Shown here in pieces: positions 1 through 8,197 of a stretch of DNA of 64,000 bases. The first letter of the stretch is position 1. Each line of letters begins with the position of its first letter. The translations under genes and the position numbers were made by a program. This DNA comes from SLRI01 sp964402505 (GTDB taxonomy: Bacteria > Pseudomonadota > Alphaproteobacteria > Geminicoccales > Geminicoccaceae): NCBI GenBank assembly GCA_964402505.1, contig CAYOCP010000001.1:186001-250000 (forward strand), written 5' to 3'. The notes under the pieces were generated by a model, which made no database searches, had not been told where the DNA came from, and worked only from the letters and a program-made list of their open reading frames with translations.

Positions 1-143
1 GCCGAGACCATGGTGACCTGCTTGGCGACGGTGGCCGGCGGGCGGGACGGGCTCGAGAACGGGTCCATCCCGCCCGTGTCGCAGGCGGCGACGAGACCGG
101 CGACGGCGCCGATGGCGAGAAGGGAAGGCAGGCGGATCGACAA
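1..143 (-). CDS. Partial lipoprotein, N-terminal part only
   Basis: The reading frame starts at a TTG (143-141) with a GGAGAG ribosome-binding site just upstream and runs off the left edge of the window with no stop. The first 21 residues form a lipoprotein signal: basic start (LSIR), hydrophobic core, then lipobox VAAC with the lipidated Cys at residue 21, followed by a Ser/Pro-rich linker. An outer- or inner-membrane lipoprotein is therefore likely. The mature domain lies outside the window, so no function can be given. It reads in the same direction as the lipoprotein gene at 236-784, 92 bases upstream of it, so it could be the last gene of the same run. Confidence 0.6.
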   Translation of the reverse strand, partial: MSIRLPSLLAIGAVAGLVAACDTGGMDPFSSPSRPPATVAKQVTMVS

Positions 144-235
144 GGGGGCTCTCCAGGCTCTGGGGACTGGCCCGCTCGTCGGGGCCGCCGCGAAACTGCC
201 GGCGGCCCCGACACTTGGCAAGCCCGGCAAGGCGC

Positions 236-784
236 TCACGTGGAGCGGCGGTCGCAGGCGAGCGTGGCGACACCCGGCTCCTGCTCGCGCATGACGATCC
301 GCTCGGCACGCACCTGCAGAAGCTCCACCGGCACCGTTTCAGCCTGCAGCGCCATGGCCGCCAGCACGTTCTCCATGAGTGGCCTCGGGCCGGTCGGCCC
401 GCTGCCGTCGGCGGGGCGGCTGGTGCCGGCGACCCCTTCCCGCAGCAGAAGATCACCCTCGAGATGCCAGCTTCCCTCGAGGATCAGGACGAGCTCGAAG
501 GGTCCCGGCGTCTCGCCGTCGAGGAGGATGCGCTCCTCGGAGACGAACCTGCCGCCGGGCTCGAGGCGAAGCTCTGTCAGAACCGGCGCCTGGTCTGGAA
601 AAGGGTCGAGCTCGTGGCAGCTCCAGCGCCCGACGACCTGGCCCGGCTCCGGGTCCACGGTGTCCCGGACGATGTCGAGCACGGGCCGCCGCGGCCGCTC
701 CGCCATGCCGTCATCGGCGAGGGCGCAGGCGCCGAGCAGGGCGCAGGCGATACCTGCCGAAACGGGACTCGGATGACAACCCAT
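236..784 (-). CDS. Hypothetical lipoprotein, 182 aa
   Basis: The family is not recognised. The N-terminus has a signal sequence ending in LGAC (Cys20), so lipidation and envelope location are likely. The mature part begins with a linker and a GRWSCHELDPFPD stretch, followed by alternating hydrophobic/polar strands (for example LRLEPGGRF and GSWHLEGDLLL). That pattern fits a small beta-rich domain, as in lipocalin-like proteins, but this is only a shape argument. It starts 9 bases after the stop of the hydroquinone reductase gene in the same direction, so the two are probably co-transcribed. The start Met has a GAGGCG sequence about 10 bases upstream. Confidence 0.55.
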   Translation of the reverse strand: MGCHPSPVSAGIACALLGACALADDGMAERPRRPVLDIVRDTVDPEPGQVVGRWSCHELDPFPDQAPVLTELRLEPGGRFVSEERILLDGETPGPFELVLILEGSWHLEGDLLLREGVAGTSRPADGSGPTGPRPLMENVLAAMALQAETVPVELLQVRAERIVMREQEPGVATLACDRRST

Positions 785-793
785 GCGAGCGCC

Positions 794-1780
794 TCAGGCG
801 GCGGCGAGGCGGTCGCGGCCGTGCGGCGCCTCCCAGTCGATGAGGGGGCCGAGAGGCACGATGCCCGTCGGGTTGATGGTGCCGTGGCTGCGGTAATAAT
901 GGTGCTTGATGTGCTTCATGTTCACCGTTTCCCGGACCCCCGGCCACTGGAAGAGCTCGCGCGCGTAGGTCCAGAGGCTCGGATGGTCGACGAGGCGGCG
1001 AAGGTTGCACTTGAAGTGGCCATAATAGACAGGATCGAAGCGCAGGAGCGAGGTGAAGAGGCGCCAGTCGGCCTCGGTGACGCGCCCGCCGGCGAGATAG
1101 CGCTGGTGGGCGAGGCGGTGCTCGAGCCAGTCGAGGCTGGCGAAGAGTGCCGTCACCGCCTCCTCGTAGGCCTCCTGCGTGGTGGCGAAGCCGGCCTTGT
1201 AGACGCCGTTGTTGACCGTCTCGTAGACGCGCTCGTTGACCTCGTCGATCACCAGCCTGAGCTCGGCCGGACAATAGTCGCCGGGCGCGGCACCCACACC
1301 GTCGAAGGCCGAGTTCAGCATGCGGATGATCTCGGCGGATTCGTTGGAGACGATGGTCCGCCGCTTCCGGTCGAAGAGGACCGGCACCGTCACCCGGCCG
1401 GAGTAGTCCGGCACGGCGCGAGTGTAGACCTGATAAAGGCAGTCGAAGCCGTGCAGCCGGTCGCCGGTGACGCCCTCACCCGGCTCGAAGGTCCAGCCCT
1501 TCTCGCCCATGTGCCAGTGCACCACCGAGACGTCGATCAGCGGCTCGAGCCCCTTGAGCTTCCTCATGATCAGCGTGCGGTGCGCCCAGGGGCAGGCGAG
1601 GGAGACGTAGAGATGATAGCGCCCGGGCTCGGCCCGAAATCCGCCCTCGCCCGAGGGGCCGGGGCTGCCGTCTTTGGTGACCCAGTTGCGGAACTGCGAG
1701 TCCGAGCGCACGAAGCGCCCGCCCGATGCCTTGGTGTCGTACCAGCGATCCTGCCACCTGCCGTCGATCAGCAACCCCAT
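794..1780 (-). CDS. yqjG: Glutathionyl-hydroquinone reductase (Xi-class GST)
   Basis: This enzyme family (YqjG/PcpF/ECM4) reduces glutathionyl-hydroquinones to free hydroquinones with a second glutathione, in the cytoplasm. The 328-aa length is typical. The active-site motif CPWAH is at residues 63-67, with Cys63 as the expected catalytic residue in place of the Ser/Tyr of ordinary GSTs. NESAEIIRMLN, typical of the thioredoxin-fold half, follows. The C-terminal all-helical half keeps the Xi-class features (ADWRLFTSLLRFD, then a region ending MKHIKHHYYRSHGTINPTGIVP). It lies 10 bases downstream of wrbA, so quinone detoxification by both products is a reasonable reading. The window cannot say which quinones are the substrates. 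Confidence 0.93.
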   Translation of the reverse strand: MGLLIDGRWQDRWYDTKASGGRFVRSDSQFRNWVTKDGSPGPSGEGGFRAEPGRYHLYVSLACPWAHRTLIMRKLKGLEPLIDVSVVHWHMGEKGWTFEPGEGVTGDRLHGFDCLYQVYTRAVPDYSGRVTVPVLFDRKRRTIVSNESAEIIRMLNSAFDGVGAAPGDYCPAELRLVIDEVNERVYETVNNGVYKAGFATTQEAYEEAVTALFASLDWLEHRLAHQRYLAGGRVTEADWRLFTSLLRFDPVYYGHFKCNLRRLVDHPSLWTYARELFQWPGVRETVNMKHIKHHYYRSHGTINPTGIVPLGPLIDWEAPHGRDRLAAA

Positions 1781-1790
1781 CCGTTGCCCC

Positions 1791-2393
1791 CTACGCCTTC
1801 AGCTTCTTCGCGATCCCGGCGACGTGGCGACCCTGGAAGCGGGCCATGCCGAGCTCCTGCTCCGAGGGCTGGCGGCTGCCGTCGACATCGGCGATGGTCG
1901 AGGCGCCGTAGGGCGAGCCGCCCTTGATCTCGTCGACGCCCATCTGCGCCTGGCAGGAATAGGGCAGGCCGACGATGACGAGGCCCTGGTGCAGGAGCGT
2001 GGTGTGGGTCGAGAGGATGGTGCTCTCCTGCCCGCCATGCTGGGTGTTGGAGCTCGTGAAGACGCTGCCGACCTTGCCGACGAGCGCACCTTTGGCCCAG
2101 AGTCCGCCGGTCTGGTCCCAGAAATTGCGCATCTGCGCCGCCATGTTGCCGAAGCGGGTGGGGGTGCCGACGATGATCGCGTCGTAGTCGGCGAGCTCGG
2201 CGGGCTCGGCCACCGGTGCCGCCTGATCGAGCTTGACCCCGGCCTTCAGGGCGACCTCGAGCGGCATCAGCTCGGGCACGCGCTTGACCACGACCTCCAC
2301 ACCCTCGACGCCGGCGGCACCCTCGGCCACGGCCCCGGCCATCCTTTCGATATGGCCGTACGAGCTGTAATAGAGCACCAGAACCCGGGTCAT
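1791..2393 (-). CDS. wrbA: NAD(P)H:quinone oxidoreductase WrbA
   Basis: This flavodoxin-fold FMN enzyme does two-electron reduction of quinones, avoiding semiquinone radicals. The 200-residue product matches WrbA length. The FMN-phosphate loop is YSSYGHIERM (9-18). The family-specific GTPTRFGN (76-83) and TSSNTQHGGQE (113-123) are both present. The start at 2393 was preferred to an upstream in-frame Met because MTRVLVLYY begins strand 1 directly and AGGAGA lies about 10 bases upstream. It is divergent from the ThDP enzyme at 2477, leaving only 83 bases for both promoters, and runs into the hydroquinone reductase gene with a 10-base gap. Confidence 0.95.
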   Translation of the reverse strand: MTRVLVLYYSSYGHIERMAGAVAEGAAGVEGVEVVVKRVPELMPLEVALKAGVKLDQAAPVAEPAELADYDAIIVGTPTRFGNMAAQMRNFWDQTGGLWAKGALVGKVGSVFTSSNTQHGGQESTILSTHTTLLHQGLVIVGLPYSCQAQMGVDEIKGGSPYGASTIADVDGSRQPSEQELGMARFQGRHVAGIAKKLKA

Positions 2394-2476
2394 GCGCTGC
2401 GTCTCCTGCGTCACGGTTGCAGGTGACATGGGGCGCACGGCCGGAATCGGCAATGCGGAGCGGGAAAGGACGGTCG

Positions 2477-4162
2477 ATGAACGAGCCCAACGGGGCGGAG
2501 GCGCTGGTCAGGCTGCTCGAGATGCAGGGGGTGCGCCATGTCTTCGGGCTCTGCGGCGACACGAGCCTGCCCTTCTACGACGCCTTCAGACGGCTCGCGC
2601 CTGGCATCGAGCACATCCTGACCCGGGACGAGCGCCACGCCGCCTACATGGCCGACACCTATGCGAGGCTGACGGGAAGGCCCGGCATCTGCGAAGGACC
2701 GTCCGGCGGCGGCGCCACCTACATCCTGCCCGGCGTGGTCGAGGCGCAGGAGACGGCGGTGCCGCTGCTGGCCATCACCAGCGACATCGCCACGACCAGC
2801 CGCGGACGCTTCGCGCTGACCGAGCTGGACCAGGCCTCGCTCTTCCGCCCGTTGACCAAGTGGAACGCGACCCTCGACGAGGCGGCCCGGCTGCCGGCCA
2901 TGCTCCGCCGTGCTTTCCGCGAAATGACGGCGGGCCGGCCGGGTGCCGTGCATCTGGCCCTGCCCTTCGACACGCAGAAGGCGCCGGTGCCGGCGGGCGA
3001 GCTCTATGGCGACGCGGCCTTCACCGCCGTGCCGGCGGGCCGGCCGGCGGCCGATCCCGCCTCCATCGAGGCGCTGGCCGAAAGGCTCGCCCTGGCCGAG
3101 CGGCCGCTCGCGATCACGGGCGGCGGGGTTTTGACCAGCGGCGCCGAGGCTGCGCTCGCGGCCTTGGCCGAGCGGCTGAACCTCACCCTCGCCACGACCA
3201 TCACCGGCAAGGGCAGCATCGGCGACGATCATCCTCTGGCGCTGGGCGTGGTCGGCTCGAACGGCGGCACCCCGGAAACGAGGCGCCTCGTCGACGAGGC
3301 CGACCTCGTCCTCTTTATCGGTGCCCGCGCCGGCTCGGTCACGACCGAACGCTGGCGGCACCCGCATCCGGGAAAGGCGGCCATCGCCCATATCGACATC
3401 GACCCGGCGGTGCTGGGCGCCAATTACCAGACGGCACACAGCGTCCAGGGCGACGCCCGGACGGTGCTCGAGGCACTCCTCGAAGCTCTCGGCGATCGGC
3501 CGGTACGGGCGCGCGATCCCAGAGCCGCGATTGCCGGTGCCAGGGCCGCCAAGTTCGCCCGCTTCGAGGAGCTGGCGCTGAGCGATGAGCGCCCGATCCG
3601 CCCCGAGGCGCTGGTCGCGGCCGTGCAAGCGGCCCTGCCCGACGACGGCCTGATCATCGCCGATCCCGGCACCCCCTGCCCCTATTTCTCCGCCTACTGG
3701 CAGCAAAAGGAAGCGGGCCGACGGTTCATCAGCAACCGCGCCCATGGTGCCCTCGGCTACGCGCTTCCGGCCGCCATCGGCGCCGCCTTCGCCGAGCCCG
3801 GCGCCGCCATCCTCTCGGTCATGGGCGACGGCAGCTTCGCCATGGCTCAGGGCGAGCTCGAGACGGCGCTTCGCTTGGGCGTGCCCGTGACCTTCGTCGT
3901 CGTCGCCAACGGCAGCTTCGGCTGGATCAAGGCGGGGCAGAGGAGCGGCTTCGAGGGACGCTACTTCTCGGTCGATTTCAGCCCCTGCCCAGCCGCCGCC
4001 ATCGCCCGCGCCATGGGGCTCGAGGCGGTGCGCGTCGAGGACCCGCGAGAGCTCGAGCCGGCGCTGCGCCAAGGCCTCCGCTCGGGCCGGCCCAACCTGA
4101 TCGAGGTCGTGGCCCAGCCGCTCGAGGAGGCGGCCGCCCCGGTCAGCGAGTGGGTGGCTTGA
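2477..4162 (+). CDS. Thiamine diphosphate-dependent enzyme, acetolactate synthase large-subunit-like
   Basis: The 561-aa protein has the three-domain ThDP architecture of the acetolactate synthase/benzoylformate decarboxylase superfamily. The N-terminal Pyr domain has the activating Glu at residue 52 (DERHAAYMADTYARLTGRPG) and the glycine-rich GPSGGGATY. The middle domain is Rossmann-like. The C-terminal PP domain has the ThDP/Mg motif GDGSF at about 450 and the Asn (ANGSFGW) at about 478. No regulatory small subunit (ilvN) is adjacent, so this is probably not the biosynthetic enzyme. Such paralogues include oxalyl-CoA-, sulfo- and phenylpyruvate-type decarboxylases, and the substrate is unknown. 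The Met at 2477 follows GGAAAGGA, so it was preferred to the in-frame Met at 2417. Confidence 0.85.
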   Translation: MNEPNGAEALVRLLEMQGVRHVFGLCGDTSLPFYDAFRRLAPGIEHILTRDERHAAYMADTYARLTGRPGICEGPSGGGATYILPGVVEAQETAVPLLAITSDIATTSRGRFALTELDQASLFRPLTKWNATLDEAARLPAMLRRAFREMTAGRPGAVHLALPFDTQKAPVPAGELYGDAAFTAVPAGRPAADPASIEALAERLALAERPLAITGGGVLTSGAEAALAALAERLNLTLATTITGKGSIGDDHPLALGVVGSNGGTPETRRLVDEADLVLFIGARAGSVTTERWRHPHPGKAAIAHIDIDPAVLGANYQTAHSVQGDARTVLEALLEALGDRPVRARDPRAAIAGARAAKFARFEELALSDERPIRPEALVAAVQAALPDDGLIIADPGTPCPYFSAYWQQKEAGRRFISNRAHGALGYALPAAIGAAFAEPGAAILSVMGDGSFAMAQGELETALRLGVPVTFVVVANGSFGWIKAGQRSGFEGRYFSVDFSPCPAAAIARAMGLEAVRVEDPRELEPALRQGLRSGRPNLIEVVAQPLEEAAAPVSEWVA

Positions 4163-4224
4163 GCTGGCCTGCGGAGACTGGCTGCTGATCCACCTGCTCA
4201 AGCGAGCGGTCGAGCCGGGAGAGC

Positions 4225-4273
4225 TAAAGGGGTCAGGACTCTTTAGGTCCCCTAAAGAGTCCTGACCCCTTTA
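4225..4273. repeat. REP-like perfect inverted repeat, 23-bp arms
   Basis: The left arm 4225-4247 and right arm 4251-4273 are exact reverse complements around a 3-base spacer. The core of each arm is GGGGTCAGGACTCTTTA. It lies between the convergent ThDP gene and tctA, so the hairpin could end transcription in both directions. The tctA stop codon lies inside it. Related copies are at 27457-27494 and, as a half site, at 31465-31481. The shape fits a REP/BIME element moved by a RAYT transposase, but no element-specific RAYT is visible beside it. Confidence 0.8.
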
Positions 4274-5762
4274 ATGCTGCCCTCAGCCGCGCCCAGAGGC
4301 GGGTCTGGCCGAGGCTGATGGCGAGGAGGAAGAGGGTGAGGCCGAGCGAGATGGGGGCGGTGAAGAACTCGCTGACGAAGGTGAGCACGTCGCCGCGGGC
4401 GGAGATCATCGCCCGGCGGTAGGAGACGTCCATGAGCGGCCCCAGGATCACGCCGAGGATCACCGGGGCCACGGGATAGCCGTAGACCTTCATGAAGTAG
4501 CCGAGAATGCCGAAGGCCAGCATCCAGTAGATGTCGACCGGGTTGTTCTGGATCGCGTAGGTGCCGACCGCCGAGAGCACCAGAATGAGCGGGATCAGGA
4601 TGCCCTTTGGGCACTCGACCAGCTTTGTGAAGATGCGGATGCCGGTCAGGCCGAAGACCAGAAGGCAGAGATTGGCGAGGGTCAGCGCCCCGACCGTGAA
4701 CCAGAAGAGGTGTGGCGTCTCGACCATGAGGAGCGGGCCGGGCTTCAGGCCGTGGATGTAGAGGGCGCCGATGATGACGGCGGTCACGGCGTCGCCCGGA
4801 ATGCCCAGGGTCAGCATCGGGATATAGGCGCCGCCGATCGCGGCGTTGTTGGCCGATTCCGGGGCGACGAGACCCTCGTAGGCGCCCTCGCCGAAGGGGC
4901 TGGTCGGGTGCTTCACCGTGCGCTTGGCATGGTCGTAGGCCATCAGTGCGGCGATGTCGCCGCCGGTCCCCGGCAAGGCGCCGATGATGACGCCGATCGC
5001 ACTGGTGCGCAGCGACAGGGGCAGGAGCCGGCGCACCAGCCGCCAGTCGGGCAAAAGGCTTCGGACCCGCTGCCTCACCGGCGCCAGGTCGATCTCGCGG
5101 AGCTGGTGGAGCGCCTCGGCGACGCCGAAGAAGCCGATCATCGCCGCCACGTAGGGAATGCCGCCCATCAGGCTGAGCGAGCCCATGGTGAAGCGGCCCT
5201 CGGCGGTCATCGGGTCGAGCCCGACCATGCCGATGGTGACGCCGAGGGCACCGGCGAAGACGCCCCTCGCCAGCGATCGCCCGGAGAGGCTGCCGACCAG
5301 AAGGATGCCGATCACCGAGAGCAGCAGGTAGTCGCGCGGCGCCACCAGGAGGGCGAAGTCGGCGATGACGGGTGCGGCCAGGGCCAGGGCGAGCACGCCC
5401 ACGAGGCCGCCGATCACCGACATGACCGTGGCGACGCCGATGGCCTGGCCGGCCTCGCCCCGCCGTGCGAGCGGATAGCCGTCGAAGGCGGTGGCGACAG
5501 CACTCGGCGCGCCCGGAATGTTGAGCAGGATGGCGCTCCGGGCCCCGCCATATACGCCGCCCACATAGATTCCGGCGATCAGCGCCAGGGCGTCGTCGAC
5601 CGGCCATTTGAAGGTGAAGGAGATCAGGATGGAGACGGCCATGGTCACCGAGAGGCCGGGAACGGCGCCGATATAGATGCCGGCGAACGTGCCGGCCGCG
5701 ACCATGGCGAGCAGCGAGGGATCGAGCCACGCCATGAGGAACCAGAGAACGCTCTCCCCCAT
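4233..5762 (-). CDS. tctA: TTT transporter large permease TctA (operon 1)
   Basis: This is the large (about 12-helix) membrane subunit of a tripartite tricarboxylate transporter, a secondary solute:cation importer of organic acids. The 509 residues are close to the family norm. The duplicated glycine signature is seen twice: GIYIGAVPGLS near 28-38 and GALPGTGGDIAA at 261-272. It ends the operon tctC-tctB-tctA. The last 12 residues (KGSGLFRGPKES) are encoded by the REP-like palindrome at 4225-4273, which also provides the TGA stop. The native C-terminus was therefore cut or extended by repeat insertion. As the tail is short and lies after the last helix, function is probably kept. Confidence 0.93.
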   Translation of the reverse strand: MGESVLWFLMAWLDPSLLAMVAAGTFAGIYIGAVPGLSVTMAVSILISFTFKWPVDDALALIAGIYVGGVYGGARSAILLNIPGAPSAVATAFDGYPLARRGEAGQAIGVATVMSVIGGLVGVLALALAAPVIADFALLVAPRDYLLLSVIGILLVGSLSGRSLARGVFAGALGVTIGMVGLDPMTAEGRFTMGSLSLMGGIPYVAAMIGFFGVAEALHQLREIDLAPVRQRVRSLLPDWRLVRRLLPLSLRTSAIGVIIGALPGTGGDIAALMAYDHAKRTVKHPTSPFGEGAYEGLVAPESANNAAIGGAYIPMLTLGIPGDAVTAVIIGALYIHGLKPGPLLMVETPHLFWFTVGALTLANLCLLVFGLTGIRIFTKLVECPKGILIPLILVLSAVGTYAIQNNPVDIYWMLAFGILGYFMKVYGYPVAPVILGVILGPLMDVSYRRAMISARGDVLTFVSEFFTAPISLGLTLFLLAISLGQTRLWARLRAALKGSGLFRGPKES

Positions 5763-5775
5763 CGACCCGTCGCCC

Positions 5776-6309
5776 TCAGAAGAGCCGACCGGCCGGCAGC
5801 ACGACCGAGAAGACGTGGCGGAAGACGATCCAGATCAAGGCGAGGCTGGCGAGGCTGACCACGAGGTTGGCAAGCAACGACCGGCGATGCAGATAGGCCA
5901 TGCTGGCGAAGAGGAAGAGAAAGGAGCTGGCGAGAAAGCCCAGAGGCTCGAGCGCCAGCATGTAGCCGACGATCATGGCCGCGAAGAGGCCGAGCCTGGG
6001 CGGGGTGATCTCGGCCACGAAGCGGGCGGCGGCACCCCGGCCGGCCGCCGGCCGGCGGCGGGCCGTCTCGCCCAGGACGACAAGGCCGGCCAGCACCATG
6101 GTGCCGGTCGCCAGCATCGGCATCACCCCGGCGGAGGAGAGCGACGAGAACCCGGCGATGGTCCAGGCCTGCCAGGCGAGGAAGAGGCTGGCGAGAACGA
6201 TCAGAAGGCTGAAGCCGAGCTCGCCGGGCAGACGGTGCGCGTTCCCGGACAGGCGCTTACGGCCGCGGGATGCCGAATTCCTCGGGCGACCGCTTGGTGG
6301 CACCGCCAT
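5776..6309 (-). CDS. tctB: TTT transporter small permease TctB (operon 1)
   Basis: This is the small membrane subunit of the tripartite tricarboxylate transporter. The 177-aa product has about four hydrophobic segments (LGFSLLIVLASLFLAWQAW, the VMPMLATGTMVLAGLVVL region, RLGLFAAMIVGYMLAL, and a C-terminal helix ending in LALIWIVFRHVF), as the family has. It is 13 bases upstream of tctA. Its first codons overlap the end of tctC by 53 bases. The true start is uncertain: the ATG at 6309 has an AGG right against it, while a GTG two codons later has AGGA about 9 bases upstream. The basic, low-hydrophobicity first 30 residues would be cytosolic. Confidence 0.85.
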   Translation of the reverse strand: MAVPPSGRPRNSASRGRKRLSGNAHRLPGELGFSLLIVLASLFLAWQAWTIAGFSSLSSAGVMPMLATGTMVLAGLVVLGETARRRPAAGRGAAARFVAEITPPRLGLFAAMIVGYMLALEPLGFLASSFLFLFASMAYLHRRSLLANLVVSLASLALIWIVFRHVFSVVLPAGRLF

Positions 6310-7252
6310 CCTGCAGCACCCAGGTCGTCACCGACTGCCAGTTCCTCAAGAAGGCGTCGGCCTCGTCGCCGGAGATGTTCATCATGACGTTGCCGCGATT
6401 GGCCATCAGCGTCTGGAAGGCCTCGCTCTCGGCGCCGACCTTGAAGGCCTCGACCAGCTTGGCCTTGATGTCGTCGGGCGTCTCCTTCCTCACCCATACG
6501 CCGTAAAACGGCCCCCAGGGCAGATACTTCGCCATTCCCGGGAACTCGTCAGTGACCGGCGGCACGTCGGGGAAGCTCGGCACACTCTCCTCGTTGACCA
6601 CGGTGAGCGCCCGAAGCTGGCCGCCCTTGATCAGCTCGGCGGCGGCCGAGATGCCGGCCGGCATGAAGTCGACATGGCCGCCCTGCAGCGCCGTGAGCCC
6701 GGGTCCCTCGCCGTCGAAGGGCACGGCGGTGACGTCAATCGGCGCCACCGAGTTGAGCAGCGCCGCCACCACGTAGGGCAGCCCGCCCGGCCCCGTCGAC
6801 GCCATCTTGATCTCGCCCGGCCGGGCCTGGGCGTCCTCCACGAGCTCCTTGAAGGACTGCCAGGGCGCATCGGCCTGGACGACCACGACGGCGACGCCGC
6901 GGCCGAGAACGTTCACCGGATAGAAGCTCGAGTAGTCGAGCTCCGAGAGGCCCATCACACCGTGCAGCTGCGGGTTCTCGGCGCCGTAGAGCAGCGTGTA
7001 GCCGTCGGCCGGCGCGGCGTGGACATAGGCGACCGAGATCGCGCCTGCCGCACCCGCCTTGTTGAGCATGACGATGGGCTGACCCAACACCTCCTCGACG
7101 GCGGGCGTGACGCCGCGCGCGACCACGTCGGTGGCACCGCCGGCCCCCCACATGATGACGCCGAGAAGCTCGCGCTCGGGATAGTCCTGGGCGGTGGCGA
7201 CGCCCGCCACGAGCGAGAGGGCGGCGGCCGCCCCGAGAATTTTCTGGATCAC
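6257..7252 (-). CDS. tctC: TTT transporter periplasmic binding protein TctC (operon 1)
   Basis: This is the extracytoplasmic solute receptor of the TTT family (Bug/TctC), which captures a carboxylate ligand for TctAB. The start is taken as GTG at 7252, because the residues from there form a classic signal peptide (VIQKILGAAAALSLVAGVATA, cut before QDYP). Upstream in-frame Met codons would put charged residues ahead of it. The mature protein has the family's MWGAGGATDVVARG loop near its start and the Asp-containing APWQSF and PDVPPVTDEFPGM segments. Length 331 aa fits. It is the first gene of tctCBA and lies back to back with the racemase gene at 7359. Confidence 0.93.
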   Translation of the reverse strand: MIQKILGAAAALSLVAGVATAQDYPERELLGVIMWGAGGATDVVARGVTPAVEEVLGQPIVMLNKAGAAGAISVAYVHAAPADGYTLLYGAENPQLHGVMGLSELDYSSFYPVNVLGRGVAVVVVQADAPWQSFKELVEDAQARPGEIKMASTGPGGLPYVVAALLNSVAPIDVTAVPFDGEGPGLTALQGGHVDFMPAGISAAAELIKGGQLRALTVVNEESVPSFPDVPPVTDEFPGMAKYLPWGPFYGVWVRKETPDDIKAKLVEAFKVGAESEAFQTLMANRGNVMMNISGDEADAFLRNWQSVTTWVLQDGGATKRSPEEFGIPRP

Positions 7253-7358
7253 GGATGTTTCCCCGATGTCTGGCCTGTCGGCGGCATTGATGCCCGATAG
7301 GCGTCGGCGCAGTCTAGAGGTCTGTCCGAGAAAGCCGCCATATTCCGAGGGGATCGGC

Positions 7359-8099
7359 ATGCAGCACGGGTCGCACGGGACTGCCAGAGGCGGCAAGGCG
7401 CTCTATGGTGCGCCAATCGGCATTCTGATGCTCGAGGCGCGCTTTCCCCGCATCCCTGGTGACGTGGGCAACGCCCTCTCCTTCCCCTTCCCTGTGCTCT
7501 ACGGGGTGGTGGCCGGCGCCTCGCCCGACCGGGTTGTGCGGCGGCGGGCGGAGGGGTTGCTCGATGCGTTCATCACCGAGGGGCGGCGGCTGGTGCGGCA
7601 GGGGGCCGAGGGCATCGTCACCAATTGCGGGTTCCTCGCCCTCCTCCAGGACGAGCTGGCGGAAGCGCTCGACGTGCCGGTCGCGACCTCGAGCCTGCTG
7701 CAGGTGCCGCTCGCCCAGCGGCTGCTGCCGTCCGGCCGGCGGGCCGGCGTTCTCACCATCGCGGCCGAGCATCTGAGCGGGGCGCACCTCGAGAAAGCGG
7801 GGATCGCCGCGGACACGCCCGTTGCCGGCATGCCACCCCATGGCCACTTCGCCCGCTCGATCCTCGACGACGCCCTCGAGCTCGATCCGGCACGCTGCGC
7901 CGTCGAGGTGGTCGAGGCAGCCGCCGGGCTCCTCCAGGACCATCCCGAGATCGGCGCGCTCGTGCTCGAATGCACCAACATGTGCCCCTACTCGCGGGCG
8001 GTGCGCCAGCGACTCGGCCTGCCGGTCCTCGACATGCTGAGCCTGATCGCTTGGTTCCAGCAGGGCCTCCGGCCGCCCTTCCATGCGGCGGACGACTGA
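7359..8099 (+). CDS. Aspartate/glutamate racemase-superfamily protein
   Basis: The 246-aa product has the two half-domains of the Asp/Glu/hydantoin racemase fold. The two cysteines expected to act as acid and base are in VTNCGFLALL (first half) and ECTNMCPYSRAV (second half). Members of this fold include amino-acid and hydantoin racemases and maleate isomerase. The sequence alone does not choose between them. The Met at 7359 has GAGGGG just upstream. It is divergent from the TTT operon and 98 bases ahead of the MttB-like gene in the same direction. It may therefore act on the same imported compound, for example by interconverting stereoisomers of a quaternary amino acid; that link is inference. 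Confidence 0.85.
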   Translation: MQHGSHGTARGGKALYGAPIGILMLEARFPRIPGDVGNALSFPFPVLYGVVAGASPDRVVRRRAEGLLDAFITEGRRLVRQGAEGIVTNCGFLALLQDELAEALDVPVATSSLLQVPLAQRLLPSGRRAGVLTIAAEHLSGAHLEKAGIAADTPVAGMPPHGHFARSILDDALELDPARCAVEVVEAAAGLLQDHPEIGALVLECTNMCPYSRAVRQRLGLPVLDMLSLIAWFQQGLRPPFHAADD

Positions 8100-8197
8100 A
8101 CCCTGTCTCGAACCGGCAAGTCGCTGTCGCCCGGCCGGCGGCGCGCTGCCGCCGCGCCGGCTATCGAACGCGTGAGGCGGGTCGGAAGGAGGGCGCG

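Noticed and set aside
2477..4162. Biosynthetic acetolactate synthase IlvB
   Set aside because: No ilvN or ilvC is adjacent and the neighbours are quinone reductases. Only the superfamily can be claimed.
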